Assembly (NCBI GenBank): GCA_900317835.1
Contig: ONIL01000013.1
Coordinates: 1 to 64,000, forward strand
Direction: 5' to 3'
DNA from: an uncultured Prevotellaceae bacterium
GTDB lineage: Bacteria; Bacteroidota; Bacteroidia; Bacteroidales; Muribaculaceae
Length of the DNA stretch: 64,000 nt
This document shows positions 9,432-18,230 of the stretch, piece by piece (position 1 is the stretch's first letter; each line of letters starts with the position of its first letter). A model generated the notes under the pieces. That model ran no database searches. It was not told the origin of the DNA and saw nothing but the letters and a program-made list of their open reading frames with translations. Made by a program: the position numbers and the translations under genes.

Positions 9432-9676
9432 TATGCGCATGCGCACCCGCTGAAGAAGTATCGGTCAATCTCGTTGAACGATATCCTCGGGTCGAGGTAG
9501 ATGCAGTGCTGCTCCAACTTGGTTTTCTCCAGGATCAGCAGCGACATGTACTGGCGGAAGAGCTCGCGCAGGGTTTCCATGCAGCGTGTCCGTGCCGCCA
9601 TGTCGTCAATCTTGTGGCGCTTTGCCAGGAATAAAAAGCCTGACGGGTGGTACAACGAAAAAGCCAAACGGCTCAT
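9353..9676 (-). CDS. Phage-like protein of unknown function
   Basis: A 107-residue frame; the start may be Met26 (MAARTRCMETLRELFRQYM). It contains a helix-rich first half and a Cys/Tyr-rich second half (IDRYFFSGCACAYAYFQIAVDVYTDL). A similar protein end, FQIAVDVYTDLRYNADEWE, is also encoded at about 9236-9285 where it overlaps the start of the phage-like gene at 8805-9236, so the two genes were once neighbours in a prophage module. In-frame AYAY and a changed C-terminus (TDAHS) hint at decay. No function can be assigned. Confidence 0.45.
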   Translation of the reverse strand: MSRLAFSLYHPSGFLFLAKRHKIDDMAARTRCMETLRELFRQYMSLLILEKTKLEQHCIYLDPRISFNEIDRYFFSGCACAYAYFQIAVDVYTDLRYNEDEWTDAHS

Positions 9677-9699
9677 TACAAGTCATTTGGCTTTCCTTT

Positions 9700-9756
9700 T
9701 GGTGACCCCGGTGGGACTCGAACCCACGACCCATTGATTAAGAGTCAATTGCTCTA
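9700..9756 (-). tRNA. Truncated tRNA-Lys(CTT), 3' three-quarters only
   Basis: On the minus strand the sequence runs from TAGAGCA (3' side of the D arm) through an anticodon stem TTGA/TCAA with loop CTCTTAA (anticodon CTT), a T arm GTGGG-TTCGAGT-CCCAC, and an acceptor strand ending ACCA. The expected 5' acceptor strand and the rest of the D arm are absent; unrelated sequence replaces them at 9757 and beyond. It therefore cannot fold as a tRNA. Such 3' fragments are the usual scar of integrase-mediated insertion into a tRNA gene. Confidence 0.75.
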
Positions 9757-9898
9757 GTACTGCTTTTTTTGGAACCACCAACAATTATGAGCGATTTTTT
9801 TTGAAAAAAGTGATTATTTTACACTATATCATTCTTTAAAATGATGATAATTTGCTGACTATCAGTCTACTGAATATATTTATACGTTTCTACTCCTT

Positions 9899-9929
9899 TT
9901 TGTGGTTCTAGATAAAAGTGTTAACTTTG
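9899..9929 (+). promoter_or_regulatory. Promoter of the PatB-like gene
   Basis: TTTG (9899-9902), a 19-base spacer and TAACTTTG (9922-9929) fit the Bacteroides consensus exactly. It gives a leader of about 25-30 bases. Confidence 0.75.
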
Positions 9930-9961
9930 TGAGGTGAATACATTATCTATTACAGTACATC

Positions 9962-11149
9962 ATGAGCAAGAAATATGACTTTGACCAGTTGATTGACCGC
10001 CGAGGCAGCGGCAGTGTAATGTATGACATGTGCCAGGAAATGTTCGGGCGCGACGACGTGCTGCCCCTGTGGGTTGCCGACATGGGATTCGCGGCCTGTC
10101 CTAAAATCACCCAGGCCCTAGCTGAACGCATCATTGAGCATCCCATCTATGGCTACAGCGTGCCACTCGAGGGCTACTGGCAGTCGATCATCGATTGGCA
10201 ACATGAGCGCAACGGGCTAGAGTTCACTACCGACGAGGTGTGTTTCATCGGTGGCATCGTCCATGGCTTTGCCCTCGCCATCAACCATTTCACGCGTCTA
10301 GGCGACAAGGTGGTCATCCAGGAGCCCGTTTATCACCCTTTCAGGAACGTTATTACGGGCAACAACCGACTGGTAGTCAACAACGGGCTGAAGCGCACAA
10401 GTGAGGGCTTCTACGAGATGGACCTTGATGGGCTGGAGCGCATCTTTAATAGCGAGCGGCCACGCATGATGGTGCTGTGCAACCCTCACAATCCCATCGG
10501 CATCGCCTGGGGTGCCGACGTTCAACGTCAGGTTGCCGCACTGGCGCGTCGATATGACGTGATTGTCTTCAGCGACGAAATCCACGGCGACCTCATTCTC
10601 AAGGGGCAACGCCACACATCGTTCCTCACCGTGAGTGATGACGCGCGTGCTGTCGGGGTCGTCATGGGGGCACCCAGCAAGACATTCAATATCGCGGGCA
10701 TCGTGAGTTCGTGGTGCGTCATCAAGAATCCCGACCTGCGGCGTCCGTTCTTCAACTGGCTGGCCACCAACGACGAGTGTTCACCCAATTTCCTGGCAAT
10801 GACCGCCACCCGCGCGGCCTATCGCCATGGCGGCGAGTGGCTGGCCCAGTGCCTGGACTACATCGAGGGCAACATTGACATGGTGGTGGACTATTGCCGT
10901 GACCACATCCCAGGCGTCAAAGCCATCAAGCCTCAAGCCTCGTTCCTCGTTTGGCTGGACTGCACAGGGCTGGGTCTGACACATGACGAGCTCATTGACC
11001 TGTTTGTCAACAAGGCACGCATCGGCCTGAACGACGGCGCTATGTTCGGCCACAGTGGAAGTGGCTTCATGCGGCTGAATGTCGCCGTGCCGCGCAGCAT
11101 CCTGCAACAGGGCATGCAACAGCTCGCCCAAGCAGTCGCCAGCCTGTAA
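9962..11149 (+). CDS. PatB/MalY-family PLP enzyme (cystathionine beta-lyase-like)
   Basis: A fold-type I pyridoxal-phosphate enzyme, most like the PatB/MalY group that cleaves C-S bonds of cystathionine or cysteine conjugates in the cytoplasm. Family marks are the N-terminal YDFDQLIDRRGSGSVMYDM and LPLWVADMGF. Asn174 and Asp205 (VFSDEIHGDL) should hold the cofactor and Lys240 in APSKTFNIAG should bind it. Length 395 is usual. A transaminase role cannot be excluded. It has its own promoter and is followed by a second aminotransferase gene with a separate promoter. Confidence 0.88.
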   Translation: MSKKYDFDQLIDRRGSGSVMYDMCQEMFGRDDVLPLWVADMGFAACPKITQALAERIIEHPIYGYSVPLEGYWQSIIDWQHERNGLEFTTDEVCFIGGIVHGFALAINHFTRLGDKVVIQEPVYHPFRNVITGNNRLVVNNGLKRTSEGFYEMDLDGLERIFNSERPRMMVLCNPHNPIGIAWGADVQRQVAALARRYDVIVFSDEIHGDLILKGQRHTSFLTVSDDARAVGVVMGAPSKTFNIAGIVSSWCVIKNPDLRRPFFNWLATNDECSPNFLAMTATRAAYRHGGEWLAQCLDYIEGNIDMVVDYCRDHIPGVKAIKPQASFLVWLDCTGLGLTHDELIDLFVNKARIGLNDGAMFGHSGSGFMRLNVAVPRSILQQGMQQLAQAVASL

Positions 11150-11210
11150 ATGCCGAGGATCGTCGCCTGAATCCGTATTTAAACAGGTTTTGACAAATCG
11201 GTGACGAATA

Positions 11211-11242
11211 TTTGGGAGTATTGTGGTTTTTATGTACCTTTG
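11211..11242 (+). promoter_or_regulatory. Promoter of the class I aminotransferase gene
   Basis: TTTG (11211-11214), a 20-base spacer and TACCTTTG (11235-11242) match the Bacteroides pattern, about 60 bases before the ATG. Confidence 0.7.
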
Positions 11243-11302
11243 CCCGCCGAGAGACAAACTTCATATCATTAACAAAATAAATCAAGCAACTAGAGTAAAA
11301 TT

Positions 11303-12496
11303 ATGCCTAAACTATCAGAACGCAGCATGAAGATGCCGGCATCTCCCATCAGGAAGCTGGCTCCGTTTGCAGCCGAAGCAAAGAAACGCGGTATCAAAGT
11401 GTATCACCTGAACATCGGTCAGCCCGACATCCACACCCCCGAGGAAGGTCTTGAAGCAATCAAGCACGTGGACCGCAAGGTGCTGGAATACTCGCCCTCG
11501 CAGGGCATCCCCAGCTATGTGGAGAAGCTGGTAGGTTACTACAAGCGCTATAACATCGACCTGAGCGTTGATGACATCATCGTGACCTGCGGTGGCAGTG
11601 AGGCCGTACAGATGGCCTTCATGGTATGCCTGAACCCTGGTGACGAAGTCATCATCCCCGAGCCCGCCTATGCCAACTACATGGGCTTTGCCTGCGAGAC
11701 CGGCGCCGTGGTACGCACCATCACCACCCACATCGAGGACGGCTTTGCCCTGCCTCCCGTCGAGGAGTTTGAGAAAGTGATCAACGAGCGCACCCGCGCC
11801 ATCATGATCTGCAACCCCAACAACCCGACCGGCACGCTCTATAGCCGCGAGGAGCTGATGCGCCTGCGTGACCTGGTAAAGAAATATGACCTGTTCCTGT
11901 TTGCCGACGAGGTTTACCGCGAGTTCATCTACAGTGACGCGCCCTACACCAGCGCCATGCACCTCGAGGGCATTGAGAACAACGTGATCATGATCGACAG
12001 CGTGTCGAAGCGCTACAGCGAGTGCGGTATCCGCATCGGTGCCTTTATCACCCGCAACAAGGAAGTGCGTGCTGCTGCCATGAAGTTGGCTCAGGCTCGT
12101 CTGAGTCCTCCCCTGCTCGGCCAGCTCGTTGCCGAGGCATCGCTCGACGCTCCCCAGGCCTACCACAAGGGCGTCTATGACGAGTATATCGCCCGCCGCA
12201 ACTGCCTGGTAGAGGGTCTGAACAAAATTCCCGGCGTCTTTTGCCCGATGCCCATGGGTGCCTTCTACACCGTTTCCCGCCTGCCGGTGAAGGACATCGA
12301 CGACTTCTGCCGCTGGTGCCTTGAAGAGTTCAACTACGAGGGCGAGACCGTGATGATGGCACCTGCCAGCGGTTTCTATGCAACCCCCGGCTTGGGCAAG
12401 AATGAGGTGCGCATGGCCTATGTATTGAAGATTGAAGACCTGAAGCGCGCGCTGGTAGTGCTTGAGAAAGCACTCGAGGCCTACAACGCCCGCTGA
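11303..12496 (+). CDS. Class I/II aminotransferase (aspartate/aromatic type)
   Basis: A 397-residue PLP-dependent aminotransferase of the AspC-like group. YHLNIGQPDIHTP at 34-46 shapes the substrate pocket, Asn171/Asn174 lie in CNPNNPTGT, Asp202 and Tyr205 in FADEVYREF contact the cofactor, and Lys236 in DSVSKRYSECGIRIG is the PLP lysine. The Arg that binds the alpha-carboxylate is probably the one in NEVRMAYV near the end. The substrate (aspartate, aromatic or branched acids) is not decided by these motifs. A GC-rich hairpin follows at 12519-12547. Confidence 0.9.
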   Translation: MPKLSERSMKMPASPIRKLAPFAAEAKKRGIKVYHLNIGQPDIHTPEEGLEAIKHVDRKVLEYSPSQGIPSYVEKLVGYYKRYNIDLSVDDIIVTCGGSEAVQMAFMVCLNPGDEVIIPEPAYANYMGFACETGAVVRTITTHIEDGFALPPVEEFEKVINERTRAIMICNPNNPTGTLYSREELMRLRDLVKKYDLFLFADEVYREFIYSDAPYTSAMHLEGIENNVIMIDSVSKRYSECGIRIGAFITRNKEVRAAAMKLAQARLSPPLLGQLVAEASLDAPQAYHKGVYDEYIARRNCLVEGLNKIPGVFCPMPMGAFYTVSRLPVKDIDDFCRWCLEEFNYEGETVMMAPASGFYATPGLGKNEVRMAYVLKIEDLKRALVVLEKALEAYNAR

Positions 12497-12518
12497 TCGT
12501 TTCCTACACAATTTACAT

Positions 12519-12547
12519 ACCGCCAGCCCCACAATGGGGCTGGCGGT
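12519..12547 (+). terminator. Terminator after the class I aminotransferase gene
   Basis: ACCGCCAGCCCC and GGGGCTGGCGGT form a 12-base perfect stem with a five-base loop, 23 bases past the stop. There is no long T run, so efficiency is uncertain. Confidence 0.65.
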
Positions 12548-12548
12548 G

Positions 12549-12579
12549 TTGCGTGAGTGGCGATAAAGTTGTAATTTTG
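12549..12579 (+). promoter_or_regulatory. Promoter of the solute-binding-like gene
   Basis: TTGC (about 12549-12552), a 19-20-base spacer and TAATTTTG (12572-12579) precede the ATG at 12599 by 19 bases. Confidence 0.6.
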
Positions 12580-12598
12580 CATTCCAATAAAACTCAAG

Positions 12599-13447
12599 AT
12601 GGCTATGATGAGAGAACAACAGCCCGCAAAACGGGGACAGATGATACTCTACCTGGCACTGCTTGCCGTGGTCGTGGCGTGCATGGTTGCACTGAGCATG
12701 TGCGACAAGCCCGTTGACTCGCCCGACACGCGTCACAGCGGCGGTGACACGCTGGACATCGCCATCGAGTACTCGCCAGTGACCTACTACACCTATGAGG
12801 ACACGCTGGGCGGTTACAACTACGACCTGTTGAGGCTGATGTCACGCATTGCCGGCTGTCCCATGAAATTCCATCCCGTAGTAACCTTGGAGAAATCTCT
12901 TGCGGGCCTGGACGATGGCCGCTATGATGTGGTGGTGGCCCAATTCCCGATGACGGCGGGCGACACGGCTCGTTATGCCTTCACGCAGCCCATCTACATC
13001 GACCAGCAGGTGCTCGTGCAGCGCCGCGACAGCCATGCAATCCATTCCCAGCTTGACCTGGCAGGCGACACCGTGTGGGTGGTCAAGGGATCCCCCATGA
13101 TACAGCGCATTGCCAGCTTGAGCCGCGAGATAGGTGACACCATCTATGCCCACGTCGATGAGCTGTATGGTCCCGAGCAACTGATGATGATGGTATCGGC
13201 GGGCGAAATCCGCTATGCCGTGGTCAACCGTTCCATTGCGCGGGCCATGGCTTCACGACTGCCCAACCTGGACCGTTCAGTCGCCATCAGCCTGTCACAG
13301 TTCCAGTCGTGGATTGTGGCCAAAGACCGTCAGAGTCTGTGTGACAGTCTCAACCGCTGGCACATGCAGGTGAAACGTGACACAACAGCCTATCTAGGGC
13401 TGCAGCGTCGTTACTTCGGCGGCACCTTCCCCACGTTGGCACGATAA
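12599..13447 (+). CDS. Membrane-anchored solute-binding family 3-like protein
   Basis: A 282-residue protein with an N-terminal membrane anchor (about residues 15-34, MILYLALLAVVVACMVALSM) and a periplasmic domain like family 3 amino-acid-binding proteins, as also found at the N-terminus of MltF transglycosylases. Family marks are LDIAIEYSPVTYYTYEDTLGGYNYDLLRLMSRIAG, VAQFPMTAGDTARYAFTQPIYIDQQVLV and VWVVKGSP. No lytic transglycosylase domain follows, and no ABC permease is nearby, so it may sense rather than transport. The start could also be Met3 or Met4. Confidence 0.75.
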   Translation: MAMMREQQPAKRGQMILYLALLAVVVACMVALSMCDKPVDSPDTRHSGGDTLDIAIEYSPVTYYTYEDTLGGYNYDLLRLMSRIAGCPMKFHPVVTLEKSLAGLDDGRYDVVVAQFPMTAGDTARYAFTQPIYIDQQVLVQRRDSHAIHSQLDLAGDTVWVVKGSPMIQRIASLSREIGDTIYAHVDELYGPEQLMMMVSAGEIRYAVVNRSIARAMASRLPNLDRSVAISLSQFQSWIVAKDRQSLCDSLNRWHMQVKRDTTAYLGLQRRYFGGTFPTLAR

Positions 13448-13493
13448 TTGCAGTGTTTTAATACATTTTTACCCATTAAACACATTTATCACT

Positions 13494-15143
13494 ATGCGCG
13501 TCAGGAAGAAAAAATACTCGATAACATCCGACTTTGAAAAGTTCCTCAGAGAATATCACTGCAAGCATGACATCGAAAAAGACGGCAGTGCCACCATCTA
13601 TAACTTTGAGTTTCAGGCCGCCCATTTTGTCGCCGCTATCCGCAAGCAGGATGATTGCGTCGAGGTGACCTACCCCTCTATGGCCACAGCCCCCATCAGC
13701 CAACTGGCACTGGTGCGCAGCAAGTGCAATGAGCACAACAATAACAATATCCTGTTCAAGTACAGCTACTCCATTAATCATGAGGACAATGTGGTGAGCA
13801 TTCACATGTCTTTCTATAACAACAAGGTGTCGTCTGAGGACATGGCCCACCAGCTGAGCGCAGCATTCCACTTCCAGCGCGAATGGTACCGCGACTACGA
13901 CGAGGCGGTATCTATTGCTAAGGACGGTGACTCCTTTGATCTGGAAAGCGAGCTTTACAAGCACCAGCGCGAGATGTTCATGCTGCGCCGGCTTGAAATC
14001 AAGCATCAACTCGACAGCAGCGCAGCCAACATTGCAACCGGCACTCAGCCGCTAACCCTGTGGCAGATGCTGGAGACTGTGGCTCCCTTGCCCGAGGCAA
14101 GGCTACTGTTCATGACGGAGAATACCGTGAGCGGCCAGCAGCGCATCGAGAATGAGAAAGAAATACGCGACTATGACCTGCGCCACGCCCTGGTCGAAGG
14201 AGAGGGCAAGCAGGCGCGGTTGATTCGCGACTACGCCCTGCTCGACCTGCATTACAAGCAAGGACTCGACGACAAGCCATTAATGACCACCATCGCATTG
14301 ACGGCCGAGGGGGAGGATGACCACAGCATCTACACACGCGTTACCGTGACACAGGTGCCACGCAATGCCAGCCGCAGGAACTCCCTGAGCAATGAGAACC
14401 GGCAGCAGAACAGCGTGTCGCTGCTTATCGCCCTTGACCGTAGCGAAGACAAGCAGCGCCAGCAGGAATTTGAATACATGTGGAGCGACGCTCAACTCAA
14501 GGCCCGCAACGGCGAGAAAGACAGCCTGACCGAAGACCAGCTGCTTTTGGGCGAAGTCAGAGTTGCCGACGTGGCCTACAACATGTACTGGGGATTGCAG
14601 ATGTTCAACAGCGAGCGCTACTATGAGGCGATACTGTACCTGGAGAACGTGTTCAACAGCTACCGCTGCGACTTCTTTGAGATGAGCCCCGACGGCAAGC
14701 GCCTCTTCATGGAAACGGCCTATAAGTTGGGCTTCTGCTACAACGAGCTTGGTCTGTACAAACAGGCTTTCCATTACCTCGATTTCATGGCGAATGACGG
14801 AAACATCCGCCATACAATGGAACTGGTAAACACTTTGGCCAACAGCAAGGACCTGCGTTTATTCAGTTACACCGAGGGGGTAATGGATGAAATCAAACGC
14901 AACTTCGGCCAGGAGGAGGAACTTCCTGAGAATATCAAGGACTTCATCAATTTCCTGCGCCGTCGTCGCGGATATGCTTTCATCGACTTCAATCAGCTCG
15001 ACAAGGCAGAGAAAATCTTTACACACATGCTCGACGAGGAGGAAAATGCCGACTATGCCATCAACGAGCTGGCTTACATCAAGAAACTGCGCGAGCAACG
15101 CGACAAGGGCATCTCACCCCAAGAGCCTGAAGCCGACAAGTAA
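13494..15143 (+). CDS. TPR-like protein of unknown function
   Basis: A 549-residue cytoplasmic protein with no signal peptide. Residues 1-170 form a mixed alpha/beta domain reminiscent of type III secretion chaperone-like folds (inference only). The C-terminal third carries helical repeats of TPR type: NSERYYEAILYLENVFNSY, METAYKLGFCYNELGLYKQAFHYLDFM, RRRGYAFIDFNQLDKAEKIFTHML. It follows the solute-binding-like gene by 46 bases and could share its transcript; it ends at a strong bidirectional terminator. I do not recognise a named family. Confidence 0.7.
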   Translation: MRVRKKKYSITSDFEKFLREYHCKHDIEKDGSATIYNFEFQAAHFVAAIRKQDDCVEVTYPSMATAPISQLALVRSKCNEHNNNNILFKYSYSINHEDNVVSIHMSFYNNKVSSEDMAHQLSAAFHFQREWYRDYDEAVSIAKDGDSFDLESELYKHQREMFMLRRLEIKHQLDSSAANIATGTQPLTLWQMLETVAPLPEARLLFMTENTVSGQQRIENEKEIRDYDLRHALVEGEGKQARLIRDYALLDLHYKQGLDDKPLMTTIALTAEGEDDHSIYTRVTVTQVPRNASRRNSLSNENRQQNSVSLLIALDRSEDKQRQQEFEYMWSDAQLKARNGEKDSLTEDQLLLGEVRVADVAYNMYWGLQMFNSERYYEAILYLENVFNSYRCDFFEMSPDGKRLFMETAYKLGFCYNELGLYKQAFHYLDFMANDGNIRHTMELVNTLANSKDLRLFSYTEGVMDEIKRNFGQEEELPENIKDFINFLRRRRGYAFIDFNQLDKAEKIFTHMLDEEENADYAINELAYIKKLREQRDKGISPQEPEADK

Positions 15144-15167
15144 AGTACAGTTGACCCAATAGGCCAT

Positions 15168-15216
15168 ACTAAAAGAGTGGCATCCACAGAAACTAGTTGG
15201 ATGCCACTCTTTTAGT
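15168..15216. terminator. Bidirectional terminator between converging genes
   Basis: A 19-base perfect stem (ACTAAAAGAGTGGCATCCA and its complement) with an 11-base loop lies between the stops of the TPR-like gene (plus) and the LRR-dockerin gene (minus). A- and T-rich arm ends serve both directions. Confidence 0.9.
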
Positions 15217-15233
15217 GTCTTAAGCGGAAAGGC

Positions 15234-17984
15234 TTATTTGATGCCCTTGAGTTGTTGTTCAACCAAATCGATTGACTTCATCAAGTCAGCATTGGACAAC
15301 TTGGCTCCCTTGGCATTGCCACTCAGGAGCATGTCGATAAGGGCGGTCACATCAGCGATGCTCACAATGCCATCGCCGTTCACGTCGGCAGCAGCGGGAG
15401 CAGTGCCGCCACTCAGCAGAATGTCAATCAAGGCGGTCACATCCGAGATGCTCACATTACCGTCGCCATCCACGTCACCCACAATGTGGGGACTATATTC
15501 TTCCCAACTGCTCCCATTGAAATAATAAGGCATCCAGTTCTTTGCGGTGGCGGTAGCTATATGGGTAGCGGTCATCGCATTGTTCTCGTTGGAATTATTT
15601 AAAGCCAACAAATAACCTTGACTGGTTGTTGAACGATTTCGCAAACTGTTCACCAAGGTGGTCATGCCACTACCGTTGATCTTGTTTTGATCGCACTTGA
15701 TGTAGTATAATGCGTTACAGCCTTGCACAAAGAGTGAAGCTAACTTGTTGTTGGCGCAATTCAGGTACCACATCGAATTTAAACCTTGCACATTAATCGA
15801 CGTCAGTTGATTACCATCGCAAGTAACAGTTTGTAAATCTGTGTTATTCGACAAGTTGAGTGAGGTTAACCTATTATTGGCACATCCCAGTATATTCAAC
15901 ATGTAATTATTTGACAAGTTAAGCGTAGTCAAATTGTTATCGCCACAGCTCAAGAAAACCAGGTCTTCAAGATTTGACACATTAAGTGAGGATAAACTGT
16001 TATTGAAGCAATACAGATACTGCAACGAGGCCAAGCTTGACGGGTTAAAGCTGCTGAAATTGCATCTACCGAAGTTGAGATTAGTTAGATTATAGCAGTC
16101 GCTCAAGCCATTGAAGGAGGACATACTTGTGTTGCCACTGCAGTCCAGCGTTTCCAGGGCGGTGTTGCCAGTCAAATTGAGCGATGACAACTTGTTACTA
16201 AAGCAGTCAAGGGTCTGCAATCTCGAGCAACCATATATTGAAAGGCTGGTTAAGGTGCTGTTGCCTGTGATTGTTGCAGTCGTCATTTGGGGGTTGTTAT
16301 AAGCATTAATCTCTGTCAGCTTGCTCTTGTTGGTCACCTTGAGCGAAGTCAGTTTGGTGTTAGAGCAATTTAGGTATTCCAGGTTACTCAAGTTATCTAA
16401 ACTGAGGCTGGTCATAGCTGTGTTTTGGCACAAGAATGTCTTCATTGCGGTACAACTGGCCAAATTGGTGATGCTGGTCAGGCTTGAGATGTTTCCACAA
16501 TCCAGATTGGTCAATGCGGTGGTACCTGTCAGGTCAAGCGTGGTTAAGGCGGTGGTACTGCCGTAACTGCCAAAGCACCGCAGATCTTTCAGCGTGGAGT
16601 TGCCCGTCACGTTAAGCGTGGACAACAGATTGTTGGCGTAGCAGTAGAGTGTCTCTAACGCAGTACAATCATTGATATAAAGTGTTGTCAAAGAGGGGTT
16701 GCTGGTAATGTAGGCCGCGTTCAACAAGGAGTTGCCCGATGCTCTGACATAGTTTAAATAACTTTTATTGGTGACCGTGAGCGAAGTGATTTGGTTGTTG
16801 CGACAGTACAACTTCTCGAGGTTATTCATCGAATTCACAGGGCTCAAGTTGGTGATGGCGCAGTCCTCACAGTCCAGATAGGTGATTGCTGTGCAGTCGT
16901 TTAGACCAGTAATTTCCGTCAGGTTATAATTGTAGTAGCACTGCAGATTCATAAGCGCCGTACATCCCGTCACATTGAGCGTGGTCAAATTGTTGCTATA
17001 GCAATAGAGGTTTTTCAGTGAGGGGCAATCGTAGCAATTCAACTTAGTCAAATTTGGCTTACCCCAAACTGATAAACTGGTTAGCCCTGTAGAATAGCAG
17101 ATCAGAGTCTGCAATTTAGAGCAATTCGACAGGTAAAGTGAAGTAAGGTTTGAGTTGGGGGCACAGTCCAAATAAGTCAGCTCAGTGTTGCTGCTCAAGT
17201 TAAGCGAGGTAAACGGGTTGCTCCAGCAACGCAGCTCCTTCAATGCGGTTAAAAACTCGATACCCTTCATGTTGGCGATGCCCTTACTATACACGCTGAG
17301 GGTTGTCAAATTGGCGATGTCCCCATTGGTCATGTATCCTTTTGGATAAAGTGAGGTCATATAGTCGCGGAAGTTGTGGTCAGGGAAAGTGGCCAAGTTC
17401 AGCACAACTCCATCAAATCCTTCTATATGATTGAATTCACCCCATAATGTAGAGTTATAAGCGCTTAGCGAAGAGCTAGGCACACGGACGACAGCATCAT
17501 CTAAATACATACCACCGCCGTAGTAGAGGTTGAATGTCATGTCATAAATCGTCGGAGGTGTTGATGCCAAGCAGTTAATCGTACTAATGCCATCGCAAAA
17601 GACAAAAGCATATTCATCAATTAGGCTCACTGAGCTACCGATAGTGACACTATTCAAATCAAAACATCCGTAGAAAGCATATTTTCCAATGCGGGTAACG
17701 GTAGATGGTATAACCACACTGGTAATACCAGACATCCCAAAAGCGTTATAATCAACACTCGTCACTGTATAAGTCGTTCCGCCGTACGTGACCGTACTGG
17801 GAATGACCACGCTACCGCTATAGGTATTGGGGTTCTCGGTGACCGCTACTGTTTTGCTGGATGAACTCGTGATGCTGTAATAGAGTCCGTTCGAGGAGAA
17901 GTCATAGGCGCTTGAATTTACTGCTGTTCCCACTAGCAAGAATAGCAAAAGCAATGATTTTAGATAAAGATAACGACGTTTCAT
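15234..17984 (-). CDS. Large secreted leucine-rich-repeat protein with dockerin pair
   Basis: A 916-residue surface or secreted protein. Residues 1-26 are a signal peptide. About 55-190 are LRR_5/BspA-like units (YGGTTYTVTSVDYNAFGMSGITSVVIPSTV; IGKYAFYGC). About 200-800 hold some two dozen irregular 20-24-residue leucine-rich units of the form L-x-x-L-x-C-x-x-N-x-L-T-x-L. Residues 833-893 are a full dockerin pair (GDVDGDGNVSISDV; ADVNGDGIVSIADV), followed by a 23-residue amphipathic tail found in no other dockerin protein here. LRR proteins of this kind usually bind proteins or glycans; the ligand is unknown. It has a canonical promoter at 18150-18180 and a long leader. Confidence 0.88.
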   Translation of the reverse strand: MKRRYLYLKSLLLLFLLVGTAVNSSAYDFSSNGLYYSITSSSSKTVAVTENPNTYSGSVVIPSTVTYGGTTYTVTSVDYNAFGMSGITSVVIPSTVTRIGKYAFYGCFDLNSVTIGSSVSLIDEYAFVFCDGISTINCLASTPPTIYDMTFNLYYGGGMYLDDAVVRVPSSSLSAYNSTLWGEFNHIEGFDGVVLNLATFPDHNFRDYMTSLYPKGYMTNGDIANLTTLSVYSKGIANMKGIEFLTALKELRCWSNPFTSLNLSSNTELTYLDCAPNSNLTSLYLSNCSKLQTLICYSTGLTSLSVWGKPNLTKLNCYDCPSLKNLYCYSNNLTTLNVTGCTALMNLQCYYNYNLTEITGLNDCTAITYLDCEDCAITNLSPVNSMNNLEKLYCRNNQITSLTVTNKSYLNYVRASGNSLLNAAYITSNPSLTTLYINDCTALETLYCYANNLLSTLNVTGNSTLKDLRCFGSYGSTTALTTLDLTGTTALTNLDCGNISSLTSITNLASCTAMKTFLCQNTAMTSLSLDNLSNLEYLNCSNTKLTSLKVTNKSKLTEINAYNNPQMTTATITGNSTLTSLSIYGCSRLQTLDCFSNKLSSLNLTGNTALETLDCSGNTSMSSFNGLSDCYNLTNLNFGRCNFSSFNPSSLASLQYLYCFNNSLSSLNVSNLEDLVFLSCGDNNLTTLNLSNNYMLNILGCANNRLTSLNLSNNTDLQTVTCDGNQLTSINVQGLNSMWYLNCANNKLASLFVQGCNALYYIKCDQNKINGSGMTTLVNSLRNRSTTSQGYLLALNNSNENNAMTATHIATATAKNWMPYYFNGSSWEEYSPHIVGDVDGDGNVSISDVTALIDILLSGGTAPAAADVNGDGIVSIADVTALIDMLLSGNAKGAKLSNADLMKSIDLVEQQLKGIK

Positions 17985-18149
17985 AAGGATAATAGTTTTA
18001 TTGCCTCCTGCGGCCCTCGAATTTGGCGTTAAAGTATCAGTAGTCCTAAAGTGCAGGGACTTAGATTGTCCTCAAAAAGACAATGCACTTTCGTTTGGTA
18101 ATAGTATAATTACTCGCTACAAGGGGAAAACCCGATGCAACGTACGCTA

Positions 18150-18180
18150 CAAAGATAGTATAAAAACGTAAAGAAACAAA
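18150..18180 (-). promoter_or_regulatory. Promoter of the LRR-dockerin gene
   Basis: On the minus strand TTTG (18177-18180), a 19-base spacer and TATCTTTG (18150-18157) fit the consensus. The leader would be about 160 bases, longer than for most genes here. Confidence 0.7.
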
Positions 18181-18217
18181 AAAATACTATCTATTTTTCA
18201 AAATAAATAGTATTTTT
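18178..18217 (-). terminator. Terminator of the RluA-family gene at 18231
   Basis: AT-rich inverted repeat AAAAATACTAT / ATAGTATTTTT with extra inner pairing, followed on the minus strand by a T run. It directly precedes and touches the promoter of the next gene. Confidence 0.6.
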
Positions 18218-18230
18218 AGTATTTTTATTC

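Noticed and set aside
9359-9737. Plus-strand open frames ending across the tRNA fragment
   Set aside because: They lie antisense to phage-like genes and include translated tRNA sequence, a common annotation artefact.
7443-9756. A complete prophage or integrative element
   Set aside because: No integrase, terminase, portal, capsid or replication gene is present; only scattered remnants remain.
15234-17984. CRISPR array suggested by regular short repeats
   Set aside because: The repeats are leucine-rich codons in an open frame with signal peptide and dockerin, not identical repeats with unique spacers. No CRISPR array was seen anywhere in the window.
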